Assembly: GCF_032922745.1 (NCBI RefSeq)
Contig: NZ_CP136693.1
Location: 1,426,001-1,490,000, forward strand
Reading direction: 5' to 3'
Source of the DNA: Marinobacter salarius
GTDB taxonomy: Bacteria; Pseudomonadota; Gammaproteobacteria; Pseudomonadales; Oleiphilaceae
DNA length: 64,000 nucleotides
Positions 35,465 to 44,813 of this stretch are shown piece after piece; position 1 is the stretch's first letter; every line of letters starts with the position of its first letter. Both the position numbers and the translations under genes were made by a program. Below the pieces are notes generated by a model that saw only the letters and a program-made list of their open reading frames with translations, searched no databases and was not told the origin of the DNA.

Positions 35465-36511
35465 GGCTATGTTTGCTTCGGCTGTTGGTACGCTCTAAGA
35501 ATACTGTATATACTACTGTATAAATAGTACTTCGATGGAGCGCACCATGAAAAGAGCTGATGTTAACGCCCTCGAAAAGACCTTGGCCAACCTCCCGGTT
35601 GACCTCAAGCAACACCTTGCCAGTCAGCTTCTTGGGCAAATCAATGCTCAGGCTCATACCTTGCTTGAAACCGCCAGATCTCACCGTCTATGCCCCCATT
35701 GTGGTGATGAGCACCTTATCAAATGGGGTCATTCTGGTGGATTGCAGCGATATCGATGCCAGAGCCTGACTTGCCATAAAACCTTTAATGCCGTTACAGG
35801 AACATCGCTGGCCAGGCTGCATCACCGAAACAAGTGGTTTGATTATTTGCGATGCATGCGAGACAGCCTGACCCTGCGGGTATCGGCAGGCCGAGTAGGC
35901 ATTGATTTAAAGACAGCTTTCCGGTGGCGTCACCGTTTTCTAACGGCCAGTGCAAACGCCAACGCGAATGCCCTTTCCGGCATTGTCGAAGTGGATGAAA
36001 CCTTCTTTGCCGAGTCCTGCAAAGGCAAACGCAACATCACCCATCGCAGTTCCAGGAAGCGTGGCGGGCAAAGTAACAGGAAGCATAAAGCGGACAAAAT
36101 TCCAGTACTTATTGCACGGGACCGCAACGGTCACATCAGTGATCTGGTGGATCCTGCATTAAACAAACCGACGGTTCATGCTTTTCTGACGCCGATTATC
36201 AATCCTGACTCGATTCTATGCTCAGATGGTCACAGCTGGTATAAAACCTTTTCCATCGAGCACGGCATTGCCCACCACAGACTGGTCACACTCGATAATC
36301 AGAGAGTGATCGGCAAGGAATACCACATACAGAACGTCAACAGTTACATGAGTCGATTGAAGGGCTGGATGGCGCGGTTTCATGGGGTTGGGACGGCATA
36401 TCTGCCGAGCTATCTGGCATGGCGGCGGCTATTTGAATGCGCTCAACCTTCTGAAGAGGCTTGGCTCCGAATTGCGATCGGTGCAAACCAACAGCCAACG
36501 CCAACATAGCG
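35465..36511 (+). mobile_element. IS1595-family insertion sequence, copy 2 (1047 bp)
   Basis: Same length, orientation and sequence as copy 1, flanked by its own 8-bp target duplication TTATATAT (35457-35464 and 36512-36519). Because each copy has its own perfect duplication, the two inserted independently and do not form a composite transposon around the 500 bp between them. Confidence 0.95.
35535..36509 (+). CDS. IS1595-family transposase (copy 2)
   Basis: 324 residues, identical in translation to the copy at 33988-34962: zinc ribbon CPHCGDEH, catalytic VEVDETFF and LCSDGHSWY. The frame is intact. The lack of any divergence between copies indicates recent transposition. Confidence 0.95.
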   Translation: MERTMKRADVNALEKTLANLPVDLKQHLASQLLGQINAQAHTLLETARSHRLCPHCGDEHLIKWGHSGGLQRYRCQSLTCHKTFNAVTGTSLARLHHRNKWFDYLRCMRDSLTLRVSAGRVGIDLKTAFRWRHRFLTASANANANALSGIVEVDETFFAESCKGKRNITHRSSRKRGGQSNRKHKADKIPVLIARDRNGHISDLVDPALNKPTVHAFLTPIINPDSILCSDGHSWYKTFSIEHGIAHHRLVTLDNQRVIGKEYHIQNVNSYMSRLKGWMARFHGVGTAYLPSYLAWRRLFECAQPSEEAWLRIAIGANQQPTPT

Positions 36512-36575
36512 TTATATATACAGTACTATCGATAGCTCGCGATTTCCAGTTTTCACGCTCAGAGAGTGGAAGAAC

Positions 36576-37040
36576 TCAGACGTCATCCATCATGCCAATC
36601 TGCCTCGCCAGCCTCATGGCTTCGTTCTCCTCCATGGCGCGTAGGGATTCAGCGAGTTCTTTCGCTTCCGGAATTTCGGCCTTGCCGGCCAGGCTGTCAT
36701 ACAGGTCGATCAGTTGGTCATGGAAGTCGAACACCTCTCGGACAATGCTGTCGAAGTCGAGACTGGCGTAGTGATCATCGCAGGTGCGGTGGGTTTTGAT
36801 GGCTTTGTGTTCGTCGTTCAGGTAGTCGTAGAGTCTTGTTTTCAGAGCCTTTGAATCGGCCTGTTTCTCGAACTCCGCTGTGATGCGCTCCAGTTCGGCC
36901 TCATGGTCCGACAGATACGTCAGCAGTGCCCGGGCTCGCTCCTCCTTGTTCTTTGTTGAGCACTCCGACAAACATCGGGACAGGTGGGCGTGGAGCTCGC
37001 GAGCCCACTCAATCAGGTCTTCAAAGCTTTTAATGTCCAT
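36576..37040 (-). CDS. Helical protein, hemerythrin/ferritin-like by residue pattern
   Basis: A 154-residue cytoplasmic protein predicted to be almost wholly helical. His, Asp and Glu residues recur at positions that could bind metal in a four-helix bundle: ELHAHL, SDHEAEL, HRTCDDHY, FDFHDQLIDLY and MEENEA. I recognise it as a conserved gammaproteobacterial hypothetical rather than a characterised gene. It is the first apparently resident gene right of the mobile zone. Confidence 0.55.
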   Translation of the reverse strand: MDIKSFEDLIEWARELHAHLSRCLSECSTKNKEERARALLTYLSDHEAELERITAEFEKQADSKALKTRLYDYLNDEHKAIKTHRTCDDHYASLDFDSIVREVFDFHDQLIDLYDSLAGKAEIPEAKELAESLRAMEENEAMRLARQIGMMDDV

Positions 37041-37220
37041 TTGCCAGGCTCCTTATCCACATGGGTAATCGGAGAGCGGATGTGAATCGCCACTGCTCAT
37101 TACTACTCATCACTACATCATCAGTAAGAGAAGTCTAGCCGACATTGCTAAACTTGTCCGGTGACCCCCACAGCCTGATGAGATACCCTCTGGACGATAA
37201 ACTATCTGTGTACTCGCGAA

Positions 37221-38306
37221 ATGGAAACGCCCATGGCAGAGCAACCCCCACTGGGAATCATCGAAGGCTTCTATGGCCCGTTGTGGAGCTGGGAAGAGCG
37301 TCGGCAGCTGGTTGCGGCACTGGCTCCCCATGGTTACCGCAACTATTGGTACGCGCCCAAGGCGGACGCTTTTCTCCGGCGCCGGTGGAACGAGCCGCAT
37401 CCACAAGCGGAGGCCGATGAGCTGGCCGATTTCGCGCGGTTTTGTCGCAGTCACGGAGTCCGGTTCGGCATTGGCCTGAGCCCGTTCGAGGTGTTCAACA
37501 ATTTCGATGACTCGGCGAAAACCGCGCTGACGCAAAAGCTGGCAGCGTTTGATCAACTGGGTATCACCGACCTGGCGATCCTGTTTGATGACATGAAAAG
37601 CGATACGCCGGAATTGGCGGCCCGACAGGCGGACATTATTCATTGGGTAGCAGAACGCAGCGCGGCGGATCAACTGACGGTCTGCCCCAGCTACTACTCC
37701 GACGATCCGGTTCTGGACCGGGTGTTCGGTCCCCGTCCCGAGCATTACCTGGAAGATCTTGGCAAGGCACTGGACCCGTCCGTGCAGGTGTTCTGGACGG
37801 GCGAGGAGGTGTGTTCGCGGGAGATATCGCCGGGCCATCTGCAGCGTGTTGCAGAAGCGCTGGGGCGCAAGCCGGTACTGTGGGATAACTACCCGGTGAA
37901 CGACGGCGACCGTATGTCCCGCCATCTGCACCTGCGGGCATTTACCGGCCGGCCGGCGGCCAACGGCCCGTATCTCTCGGGCCACGCCATTAATCCCGCG
38001 TTACAGCCAACCCTCACTGCGATTCCGGCCATCACCCTGGCCCGTAGCTACAAACAGGGGCCCGGCTACCAGTATGGCAAGGCCTTCCAACTGGCCGCCG
38101 AGGAAGTGTTGGGCAAAGAGTTGGCGCAGCAGGTACAGGCCGATCTGCTGCTGTTGCAGGATGCCGGCTTGCACAGGATCGGTACCGAACGCCATCAGGC
38201 GCTGGCGGAATGTTATCGCCGCTTTGATCACCCGGCCGCCAGCGAGATCCTGCATTGGCTGGCCGGCCGCTATCAGGTTACCGATGAAATGGTGCAGACC
38301 CAGTAG
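37221..38306 (+). CDS. GH84-type beta-N-acetylglucosaminidase
   Basis: A 361-residue glycoside hydrolase of the O-GlcNAcase/hyaluronidase-like family 84. Motifs: GIIEGFYGPLWSWEER at the start, YWYAPKAD, and the catalytic Asp pair in LAILFDDMKSD. Further active-site pieces are YYSDDPVLDRVFG, VFWTGEEVCS and LWDNYPVND. No signal peptide is visible, so it may be cytoplasmic and act on imported amino-sugar compounds. A start at 37233 (fourth codon on) is also possible. It stands alone. Confidence 0.88.
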   Translation: METPMAEQPPLGIIEGFYGPLWSWEERRQLVAALAPHGYRNYWYAPKADAFLRRRWNEPHPQAEADELADFARFCRSHGVRFGIGLSPFEVFNNFDDSAKTALTQKLAAFDQLGITDLAILFDDMKSDTPELAARQADIIHWVAERSAADQLTVCPSYYSDDPVLDRVFGPRPEHYLEDLGKALDPSVQVFWTGEEVCSREISPGHLQRVAEALGRKPVLWDNYPVNDGDRMSRHLHLRAFTGRPAANGPYLSGHAINPALQPTLTAIPAITLARSYKQGPGYQYGKAFQLAAEEVLGKELAQQVQADLLLLQDAGLHRIGTERHQALAECYRRFDHPAASEILHWLAGRYQVTDEMVQTQ

Positions 38307-38320
38307 CCGGTGGCGACTGC

Positions 38321-39028
38321 CTATTTAAGATAGTACTCCACGGTGGTCACCACCCGGACGGTTTTAATCGGCTGTTGGCCTTCGCTGACGCCTGGTGCCT
38401 GGTCTCGGGCCAGGATCTGGAACACGCCCTGATTGGCGCGGCGCAGGTTCCCCAATTCAGTTTTGGCATCCCTGGCGAACTGTGCGGCGGCCTCGCGGGC
38501 GGCGGCGGTTGCCTCGGCAATCATCTCGGGTTTGATGTCGTTCAACCGGTTAAACAGGTAAGTCGGCCCACCCGGGCCATAATCGGAGGAGAGTATTACG
38601 CCGGAATCCACCAATTCACTGACAGACTGCGCGGCCTGGCGAATGCGATCGATGTCGTCGCTGCGAACCATCAGGGTCTGGTTGATGATGAACTTCTGGC
38701 CGTTGCTTTCCTGGTAGGGATTGGCGCGGGTGTCCGTGACGTCCAGACGTTGCAGTTCCACCGCGTCGGTGTCGATGGCCTGCAGCTTGAGAAACGCCAT
38801 GATGGCTTCGCGGCTGCTGTGGGCCTTCTCGCGAGCTTCCTCCAGGCTGTTGCCGGTGGCGACGAAACGCAGGGGCCACAGTGCAAGGTCCGCCTGTACC
38901 TCCCGTTCCGCAACGCCCTTGACGGTGACGAACCGGTCTCCGGTGCGTAGCCCGGTCAGGCCGTCGGCGATGAGCGATGCGGAAACAATGGCGGCAATCG
39001 CCAGGATCAGGGCAGACAGAATTTTCAT
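38321..39028 (-). CDS. SIMPL-domain (DUF541) periplasmic protein
   Basis: A 235-residue protein with an N-terminal membrane anchor or signal (MKILSALILAIAAIVSASLIA) and a SIMPL domain (VTVKGVAEREVQADLALWPLRF ... VRVVTTVEYYLK). Bacterial members such as YggE are tied to oxidative-stress tolerance, with no known activity. I start at 39028, where the signal peptide begins, not at the longer frame from 39088. Confidence 0.85.
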   Translation of the reverse strand: MKILSALILAIAAIVSASLIADGLTGLRTGDRFVTVKGVAEREVQADLALWPLRFVATGNSLEEAREKAHSSREAIMAFLKLQAIDTDAVELQRLDVTDTRANPYQESNGQKFIINQTLMVRSDDIDRIRQAAQSVSELVDSGVILSSDYGPGGPTYLFNRLNDIKPEMIAEATAAAREAAAQFARDAKTELGNLRRANQGVFQILARDQAPGVSEGQQPIKTVRVVTTVEYYLK

Positions 39029-39110
39029 CACGGCGTCCTTGTGTGTGGATCTGGCGGATACCATCGCCGCAAATACCGGGGGCGTCAAGCGCCCCCGGAG
39101 GGGAGGTCTG

Positions 39111-40850
39111 CTAAGAGGAGGCGGTTGCCACCTCGGCCTTGCCGGTCTTGATCATGGCATAGCCAAACCCGATCACCAGCGAACCGATGGCAATGGCGGC
39201 CACATAGGGCAGTACCGTGCTTACCGCATTGGGAATGGCGAGCACGAACAGACCGCCGTGGGGTGCCATGAGTTTGACGGTGAACAGCATGGACAGGGCT
39301 CCGGTGATGGCGCCTCCCACCATGCACACCGGGATAACTCGCAGTGGGTCTTTGGCCATGAAGGGGATCGCACCTTCAGAGATAAAGCACAGCCCCAGCA
39401 CAAAGGAGGCCCGCCCGGCCTGCCGTTCGGCCTCTGCAAACTTGGCGCGAGCAATAAAGCTCGCCACACCCATACCGATGGCCGGCACCATGCCCGCGGC
39501 CATGATCGCCGCCATGGGGGCCGAACCACCGCTGCCTTCTGAGAGTAAACCGACACCGAAGGTATAGGCGGCCTTGTTCACCGGCCCGCCCAGGTCAAAG
39601 CACATCATGGCTCCGAGAATGCCACCCAGCAGGATGGCGTTGGTGGTGCCCATGCCTTCCAGGAAACTGGTCAGCCCATCCATCAGGGCGGCAGCGGGTT
39701 CGCCGACCACGTAGATCATGCCAAGGCCGGTGACCAGACTGGCCAGCAGCGGAATGATCAGGATGGGTTTGAGGGATTCGACACTCTCTGGCATCGGCAG
39801 TTTCTGGCTGATGAAGCGCGCCACATAACCGGCCAGGAATCCGGCGATGATGCCACCAAGAAAACCGGCGCCAAGGGTACTGGCCAGATAGCCACCGATC
39901 ATGCCCGGCGCCAGGCCTGGCCGGTCGGCAATGGACCAGGCGATATAGCCGGCCAACAGAGGAATCATCAACTGGAAGGCGGTGCCGCCGCCGATCTGCA
40001 TCAGCGCGGCTGCCAGGGTGCCTTCCTCTTCGAATGCGTCAATGCCGAACACAAACGACAGGGCGATCAGCAGGCCGCCGGCCACCACCATGGGCAGCAT
40101 GAAAGATACGCCCGTCAGCAAATGCTTGTAGGGGCCGCGTTTCTCGCCACCACCTCCTGAGGTCGCTTTTTTCTGGCCTTCCTCGACAGAGGCATTGGTC
40201 ATGGCTTCATCAATGGTGGGCCCCGGTTTTTTCAGGGCGCTGCCGGTGGACGTGCGCCAAAGGCGCTTGCCGGCAAAACGGCTGGGGTCGACTTCGATAT
40301 CACAGGCCAGGATCACCAGATCCGCCGCCTCGATTTCCTCAGCGGTCAGTGGATCCTGGGCGCCCACGGAGCCCTGGGTTTCCACGCGGATCTGATGGCC
40401 AGCAGCGGTCGCGGCGGCGGTCAGGGCTTCTGCCGCCATAAAAGTGTGGGCAACACCGGTGGGGCAGGCGGTGACGGCGACAATGCGTTTGCCTGCGCTA
40501 CCTGAGGTGGCAGGCTCGGGCTGTGAAGCCTCTGTTGGTTGATAGGGCTCGGCCTGCTTTTCGGCCTGGTCCAGAATCGACGCGGGATCGGGCAGGGCGG
40601 CCGTTACCGGGACCTGATAGAGGCGTTTGCTGGCGTAGGCGTTCAGGTCCGTTGGTGTTCCTGTTGCGGCAACGACCAGATCCGACGATTCGATGACATC
40701 CTCGGGCAGGGACGACAGTGGTTGCTGCGGGCTGCGAATGTCTGTTCTGGCTTCCCAGCCCTTTTGCTGCGCGGCCCGTTCCAGGGCCCGGGCCGCCAGG
40801 AAGCTGGTGGCCACGCCCTGAGGGCAGGCGGTTACAATGATCAGTTTCAT
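39111..40850 (-). CDS. fruA: Fructose PTS permease, EIIB'BC
   Basis: A 579-residue inner-membrane component of the fructose phosphotransferase system. There are two EIIB-like domains: an N-terminal one with VTACPQGVATSFLAA and a second with VTACPTGVAHTFMAAEAL (phospho-Cys). An EIIC domain of about nine helices follows (GVSFMLPMVVAGGLLIALSFVFG ... AMMCFDLGGPVNKAAYTFG). The ATG at 40850 overlaps fruK by 4 nt. A much longer frame runs upstream across fruK but is not coding. Confidence 0.95.
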   Translation of the reverse strand: MKLIIVTACPQGVATSFLAARALERAAQQKGWEARTDIRSPQQPLSSLPEDVIESSDLVVAATGTPTDLNAYASKRLYQVPVTAALPDPASILDQAEKQAEPYQPTEASQPEPATSGSAGKRIVAVTACPTGVAHTFMAAEALTAAATAAGHQIRVETQGSVGAQDPLTAEEIEAADLVILACDIEVDPSRFAGKRLWRTSTGSALKKPGPTIDEAMTNASVEEGQKKATSGGGGEKRGPYKHLLTGVSFMLPMVVAGGLLIALSFVFGIDAFEEEGTLAAALMQIGGGTAFQLMIPLLAGYIAWSIADRPGLAPGMIGGYLASTLGAGFLGGIIAGFLAGYVARFISQKLPMPESVESLKPILIIPLLASLVTGLGMIYVVGEPAAALMDGLTSFLEGMGTTNAILLGGILGAMMCFDLGGPVNKAAYTFGVGLLSEGSGGSAPMAAIMAAGMVPAIGMGVASFIARAKFAEAERQAGRASFVLGLCFISEGAIPFMAKDPLRVIPVCMVGGAITGALSMLFTVKLMAPHGGLFVLAIPNAVSTVLPYVAAIAIGSLVIGFGYAMIKTGKAEVATASS

Positions 40851-41818
40851 GATGGCATCTCCCCATTGTTGTGCCCGGGCCAGGGGGTAAAGAGAGTGAC
40901 GCGGGTTTGCTGAATCAGTTGGGTGAAGTCGTCGGCCATTGGATCGCCAACGCCAATGTGGCGAACGCACTCGGCCGACAGCGCGGTGGCGGTCGACAGC
41001 ACCTGTTCCGGGTGGTGACGTTCGAGCAGGCCGTGAATCATTCCGGCCAGCAAAGTGTCTCCGGCGCAGACGGTGCTTGTGGCGGTCACGGGCGGTGGCG
41101 ACGCTTGCCAGTTGCCCTTCGGCGACAGCCAGAGCACGCCTTTTTCGCCCATGGAAATCACCACATTGGCGATGCCGGTGGCCTGAAGTGAGCGACCTGC
41201 CTCGGCGATGGCGTCCAGGCTCTCCAGAGGGTGCCCGGCCCATTCGGCCAGCTCTTCCGTATTGGGCTTGATGCCGTCTGGCAGCACCTTAAGCCCGGCT
41301 GTGAGGCCTGCGCCGCTGGTATCCAGCCACACCGGGATGTCTGCTTCGCGAGCCAGGGTGACCAGTTCCGCCAGTGCCTCGGGCGGAAAGCCGACGGGCA
41401 GGCTGCCAGCAATGGCAACGGCATCGAACCTGTTGTTCAAGTTACCCAGGCGTGCCTTTAATCGGTCCAGGGCATCCGCGGGTACGTCAAATCCGGGCCC
41501 GTTCAGATCGGTCACACGACCATCGCCCTCGGCAATTTTCACGTTGATGCGATTCTGCCCGGGGATGCGGACAAAGTGGTCTGCCAGGATGTCAGACGAG
41601 AACAGGCGATCGAAGGGCGCGGCGTTGATCTCTCCCAGCAGTCCGGACACGGTCACGGTATGGCCGAGACGTGACAGCACACGGCCCAGGTTAATGCCTT
41701 TGCCGGCAGCTTCCAGGCGTGTGGACCGAGAGCGGTTCACGTTACCCAGCCGGATTGAGTCGGTTTCGGCATTGAGGTCCAGAGCCGGGTTCAGGGTGAT
41801 GGTGAGTACGCGGGCCAT
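40847..41818 (-). CDS. fruK: 1-phosphofructokinase
   Basis: A 323-residue PfkB-family kinase that makes fructose 1,6-bisphosphate from the fructose 1-phosphate delivered by FruA. It has the family start VLTITLNPALDLN, the GKGINLGRVLSRLG signature and the ATP/catalytic motif TVCAGDTLLAGMIHG. It is translationally coupled at both ends, overlapping fruB by one base and fruA by four. Confidence 0.95.
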   Translation of the reverse strand: MARVLTITLNPALDLNAETDSIRLGNVNRSRSTRLEAAGKGINLGRVLSRLGHTVTVSGLLGEINAAPFDRLFSSDILADHFVRIPGQNRINVKIAEGDGRVTDLNGPGFDVPADALDRLKARLGNLNNRFDAVAIAGSLPVGFPPEALAELVTLAREADIPVWLDTSGAGLTAGLKVLPDGIKPNTEELAEWAGHPLESLDAIAEAGRSLQATGIANVVISMGEKGVLWLSPKGNWQASPPPVTATSTVCAGDTLLAGMIHGLLERHHPEQVLSTATALSAECVRHIGVGDPMADDFTQLIQQTRVTLFTPWPGHNNGEMPS

Positions 41819-44646
41819 TACAGTGTCTCCAGGGCGTCGCGCACTTCGGCTGCGGTGGCCTTGCCCAGCGCCAGTTTCGCCTGTTCACGGGCGTGTTCCC
41901 GGCTCAGCCCTCGGATACAGGCTTTGACCAGTGGCACTCGCCGGCTGGTCACCGAGAGCTCGTCCACATCCAGGCCCAGCAGTACCGGAATAGCCTGTGG
42001 GTCGGAGGCCAGCTCGCCACAGATACCTACCCAGCGTTGGTGAGCATGGGCGGCTTCGACGGTCATGCGGATCAGTTGCAGTACCGAGGGGTGCAACCCG
42101 TCGGACTCGGCCGAAAGCTGGCCGTGGCCACGGTCGATGGCCAGGGTGTACTGAGTGAGGTCATTGGTGCCCACCGAGAAAAAATCCACTTCCGGTGCCA
42201 GGGTGTGGGCCAGCAGGGCGCAGGAGGGCACTTCAATCATCACGCCCACCTGCAGGCCCTGGCAGGGAATCTCGGCGCGGACCCGTTCGACGATGGCCTT
42301 GGCCGCGCGAAACTCTTCCAGGTCCTTGACCATGGGAAACATGATTCGCAGTGGGCGGTTGTCGGCAGCCGTCAGCAGTGCGCGCACCTGGGTTTCGAGG
42401 ATCTCCGGTCGTGTCAGCGACAGGCGAATACCGCGCAGCCCAAGGAAGGGGTTGTCCTCATGGGGAAGGGGCCAGTAATCCAGGGGCTTGTCGCCACCCA
42501 CATCGAGGGTGCGTGCGACCAGTGGCAGGCCGTTGAGGGCGTCGAAGGCATGGCGATATTCCTTCACCTGGGTGTCCAGGTCAGGCGCATCCGGGTGTTC
42601 CATGAAAATGAACTCGGTGCGCAAAAGGCCAATGCCATCGGCGCCCCGGTCGACGGCATCCGGGGTGTGGGCCGTGTTGCCAAGGTTGGCGCATACGTCG
42701 ATGGTGTGGCCGTCGGTGGTGGTGGCTGGCTCGTTCCGGCACTCGTAGGCGTCCGCCTGCAGGCGGGTGAGTTGGTCCAGGCGACGGTCAATGCGGTCGC
42801 GGCGTTCGGCGCCGGGGTTGGGCACGAGGCAGCCGCGTTCGCCGTCGACCACCAGGTCCGTTCCGTTGCTGATGGTCAGGATTCGATCACCAGCCCCGAC
42901 CACGGCAGGAAGCCCCAGCGCCCGAGCCAGGATGGCGCTGTGGGATGTGGCGCCACCACGGGCTGTGATCAGGCCGCGAACGCGCTGGGTGTCCAGCCTT
43001 GCCACATCGGAAGGGCCCAGATCGTCCGCCACCAGTACATAGGGTTCGTCCGGCGGTGTCGGCATGGCCACCCCACAGAGGTTGGCCAGCACGCGCCGGC
43101 CAACATCCCGCAAATCTGCCGCCCGTTCGGCCAGCAACCGGTCCGCCAGTGCTTCCTGGGCCCGCGCGGCGGTATCAATGGCGTGCCACCAGCCGGCTTC
43201 GGCGGACGCGCCTTCGTTGATGGTTTCCAGGGCGGCCTGGTAGAGATCGTCGTCCTGGAGCATTTCCACATGCACCGACAGAATCGGCGCTGCCTCACCG
43301 CCTTCGGCCTGGCGGATCAGCGTGCGCAGTTGTCCATCGGCTTCGTCGATGGCGCGGCCCAGCCGGCTGGTCTGTTCACCGGCATCGCTGGCGGTGGACG
43401 GGTAGTCCAACGTTGGCTGACGCATTACAAAAGCGGGTGCGAGAGCCAGGCCCGGTGAGGCGGCGACCGCTTTCAGGGGTTCGTCATCGATCAGAGGTTC
43501 GGGTTCCGGTTCGGCAGGCGCCGGCTTGCACTGTTGTTGTCGAAGCGGGGAGACGGTTTCTCCTAGCCCGTTATTAATGGACTGGCAAACGGCTTCTACC
43601 GCCTGTTCCGCATCGTCGCCGGTTGCGGAGATGATCAGGGTTTGCCCTCTGCGGGCACCGAGGCCGATGATCCGGGTGAGACTGGTCGCCGATACCGAAT
43701 TGCCATCGCCGTCTTCCAGGCGGATGCGAATGTCTGCGTTGTGCTGACGGGCTTCCTGTACCAGCTGTTTGGCGGGCCGGGCGTGAAGGCCATGGGTATT
43801 CAGCAGGCGTACCCGGTCGCTGACCGCATTGGCTTGCTCACCGGAAAGCCGGGAAAGTACAGCATCCACGGACTGGCTTTCCAGAGGGATGTTCTGGGCC
43901 AGGAAATTATCGATACGCTCCAGCAGTTCGCGGCAGTCGTCGCCAGGGCCCGCCAGGCAGAAAACGCCGGCGAGGTCGTCGCTGGGTTCTTTGGGGGTTG
44001 CCAGTGCCAGCGCAGGTCGGATACTGCCAACGCTGTGGTGAACCAGCCAAAACCCCTGGCCCAGCTCCACGGGTGGCTGGCTGACAATTTCTTTCATAAA
44101 GCTGGCGTCGACACAGCTCAACCCCTGCAGCCGGGCAGCAGCGCTGATGGCCAGTTCGCTGGTGGCCCGGGTGTCAACACCCAGGCAAAGGGTCTGAGCG
44201 TCGCATTTAGGCACCACTGGCTCTTTCGACAATAGGGTCACCAACGCCTCGGTGTCATCGGCTTCGGCCAGCTTCCGTGACAAGCCGGGTTTGTCCAGTA
44301 CGCGGGTCAGGTGGCGCAGGATATCCAGATGCTCATCTGACTGGGCTGCAATGGCGACCAGGACGTACACCGTGGCGTTGTCATGCCAGGTAACGCCGCC
44401 TGGAAACTGCAACACCCGGATGCCTGTGCTGGTAACCGCGTCGCGGCTTTCGGGTGTGCCGTGGGGGATGGCAATGCCGTTACCAAGGACGGTGGAGGAC
44501 TGTTGCTCCCTGGCCAGCATGCCCGCGTGGTAGTCGGGAGTGGTCCGGCCTGCGTCCTGCAGTTCCTGGCTGGCCTGGTTCAGGGCATCCTGCCAGTCGG
44601 TTGCAGTGCAGCCCAGGCGGATATCATTGGCTGTTAGCGTCAGCAT
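41818..44646 (-). CDS. fruB: Fused fructose PTS EIIA-HPr-Enzyme I protein
   Basis: A 942-residue cytoplasmic phosphoryl-transfer chain in one polypeptide. EIIA is at about 1-145, with the phospho-His in GIAIPHGTPESRDAV. An EIIA-like linker follows, then an HPr domain at about 280-370 (LNTHGLHARPAKQLV). Enzyme I has the phospho-His in GGATSHSAILARALGLPAVVG, PEP-binding LLRTEFIFME and FSVGTNDLTQYTLA, and GICGELASDP. I start at 44646 (MLTLTANDI), where EIIA begins, although the frame is open to 44784. A Cra-type operator lies 81-96 nt upstream. Confidence 0.94.
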   Translation of the reverse strand: MLTLTANDIRLGCTATDWQDALNQASQELQDAGRTTPDYHAGMLAREQQSSTVLGNGIAIPHGTPESRDAVTSTGIRVLQFPGGVTWHDNATVYVLVAIAAQSDEHLDILRHLTRVLDKPGLSRKLAEADDTEALVTLLSKEPVVPKCDAQTLCLGVDTRATSELAISAAARLQGLSCVDASFMKEIVSQPPVELGQGFWLVHHSVGSIRPALALATPKEPSDDLAGVFCLAGPGDDCRELLERIDNFLAQNIPLESQSVDAVLSRLSGEQANAVSDRVRLLNTHGLHARPAKQLVQEARQHNADIRIRLEDGDGNSVSATSLTRIIGLGARRGQTLIISATGDDAEQAVEAVCQSINNGLGETVSPLRQQQCKPAPAEPEPEPLIDDEPLKAVAASPGLALAPAFVMRQPTLDYPSTASDAGEQTSRLGRAIDEADGQLRTLIRQAEGGEAAPILSVHVEMLQDDDLYQAALETINEGASAEAGWWHAIDTAARAQEALADRLLAERAADLRDVGRRVLANLCGVAMPTPPDEPYVLVADDLGPSDVARLDTQRVRGLITARGGATSHSAILARALGLPAVVGAGDRILTISNGTDLVVDGERGCLVPNPGAERRDRIDRRLDQLTRLQADAYECRNEPATTTDGHTIDVCANLGNTAHTPDAVDRGADGIGLLRTEFIFMEHPDAPDLDTQVKEYRHAFDALNGLPLVARTLDVGGDKPLDYWPLPHEDNPFLGLRGIRLSLTRPEILETQVRALLTAADNRPLRIMFPMVKDLEEFRAAKAIVERVRAEIPCQGLQVGVMIEVPSCALLAHTLAPEVDFFSVGTNDLTQYTLAIDRGHGQLSAESDGLHPSVLQLIRMTVEAAHAHQRWVGICGELASDPQAIPVLLGLDVDELSVTSRRVPLVKACIRGLSREHAREQAKLALGKATAAEVRDALETL

Positions 44647-44726
44647 GTGGGTAGCCTCGCCTTGTTGTTGTGTGGTGCCGGCACTGACGATCAGGATATT
44701 GGTCACTGCCAGTGAAAATGGGAGTT

Positions 44727-44742
44727 GCTGAATCGTGTCAGC
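44727..44742. promoter_or_regulatory. Cra/FruR operator between fruB and its regulator
   Basis: GCTGAATCGTGTCAGC matches the Cra consensus palindrome (GCTGAAWCGNTTCAGC) with one deviation in the right arm. It is in the 167-nt gap between the divergent fruB and regulator genes. A weaker half-site (TGAATCATGAAAC) starts at 44753. It should mediate fructose 1-phosphate relief of repression. Confidence 0.75.
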
Positions 44743-44813
44743 AGACATAAAATGAATCATGAAACAGATATGATCAGAAATCAAGCAATCTGTGCCCAGG
44801 AGGAATCGGCCCC

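Noticed and set aside
33918..36511. The two IS copies plus the interval as a composite transposon
   Set aside because: Each copy has its own different 8-bp target duplication, so they inserted separately.
40851..41243. N-terminal extension of FruA across fruK
   Set aside because: The frame is open by chance over fruK; the protein begins with the EIIB motif at 40850, where ATG overlaps the fruK stop.
41893..43458. Long plus-strand frame of 521 codons opposite fruB
   Set aside because: It has no recognisable domain and lies fully antisense to a strongly supported PTS gene in GC-rich DNA.
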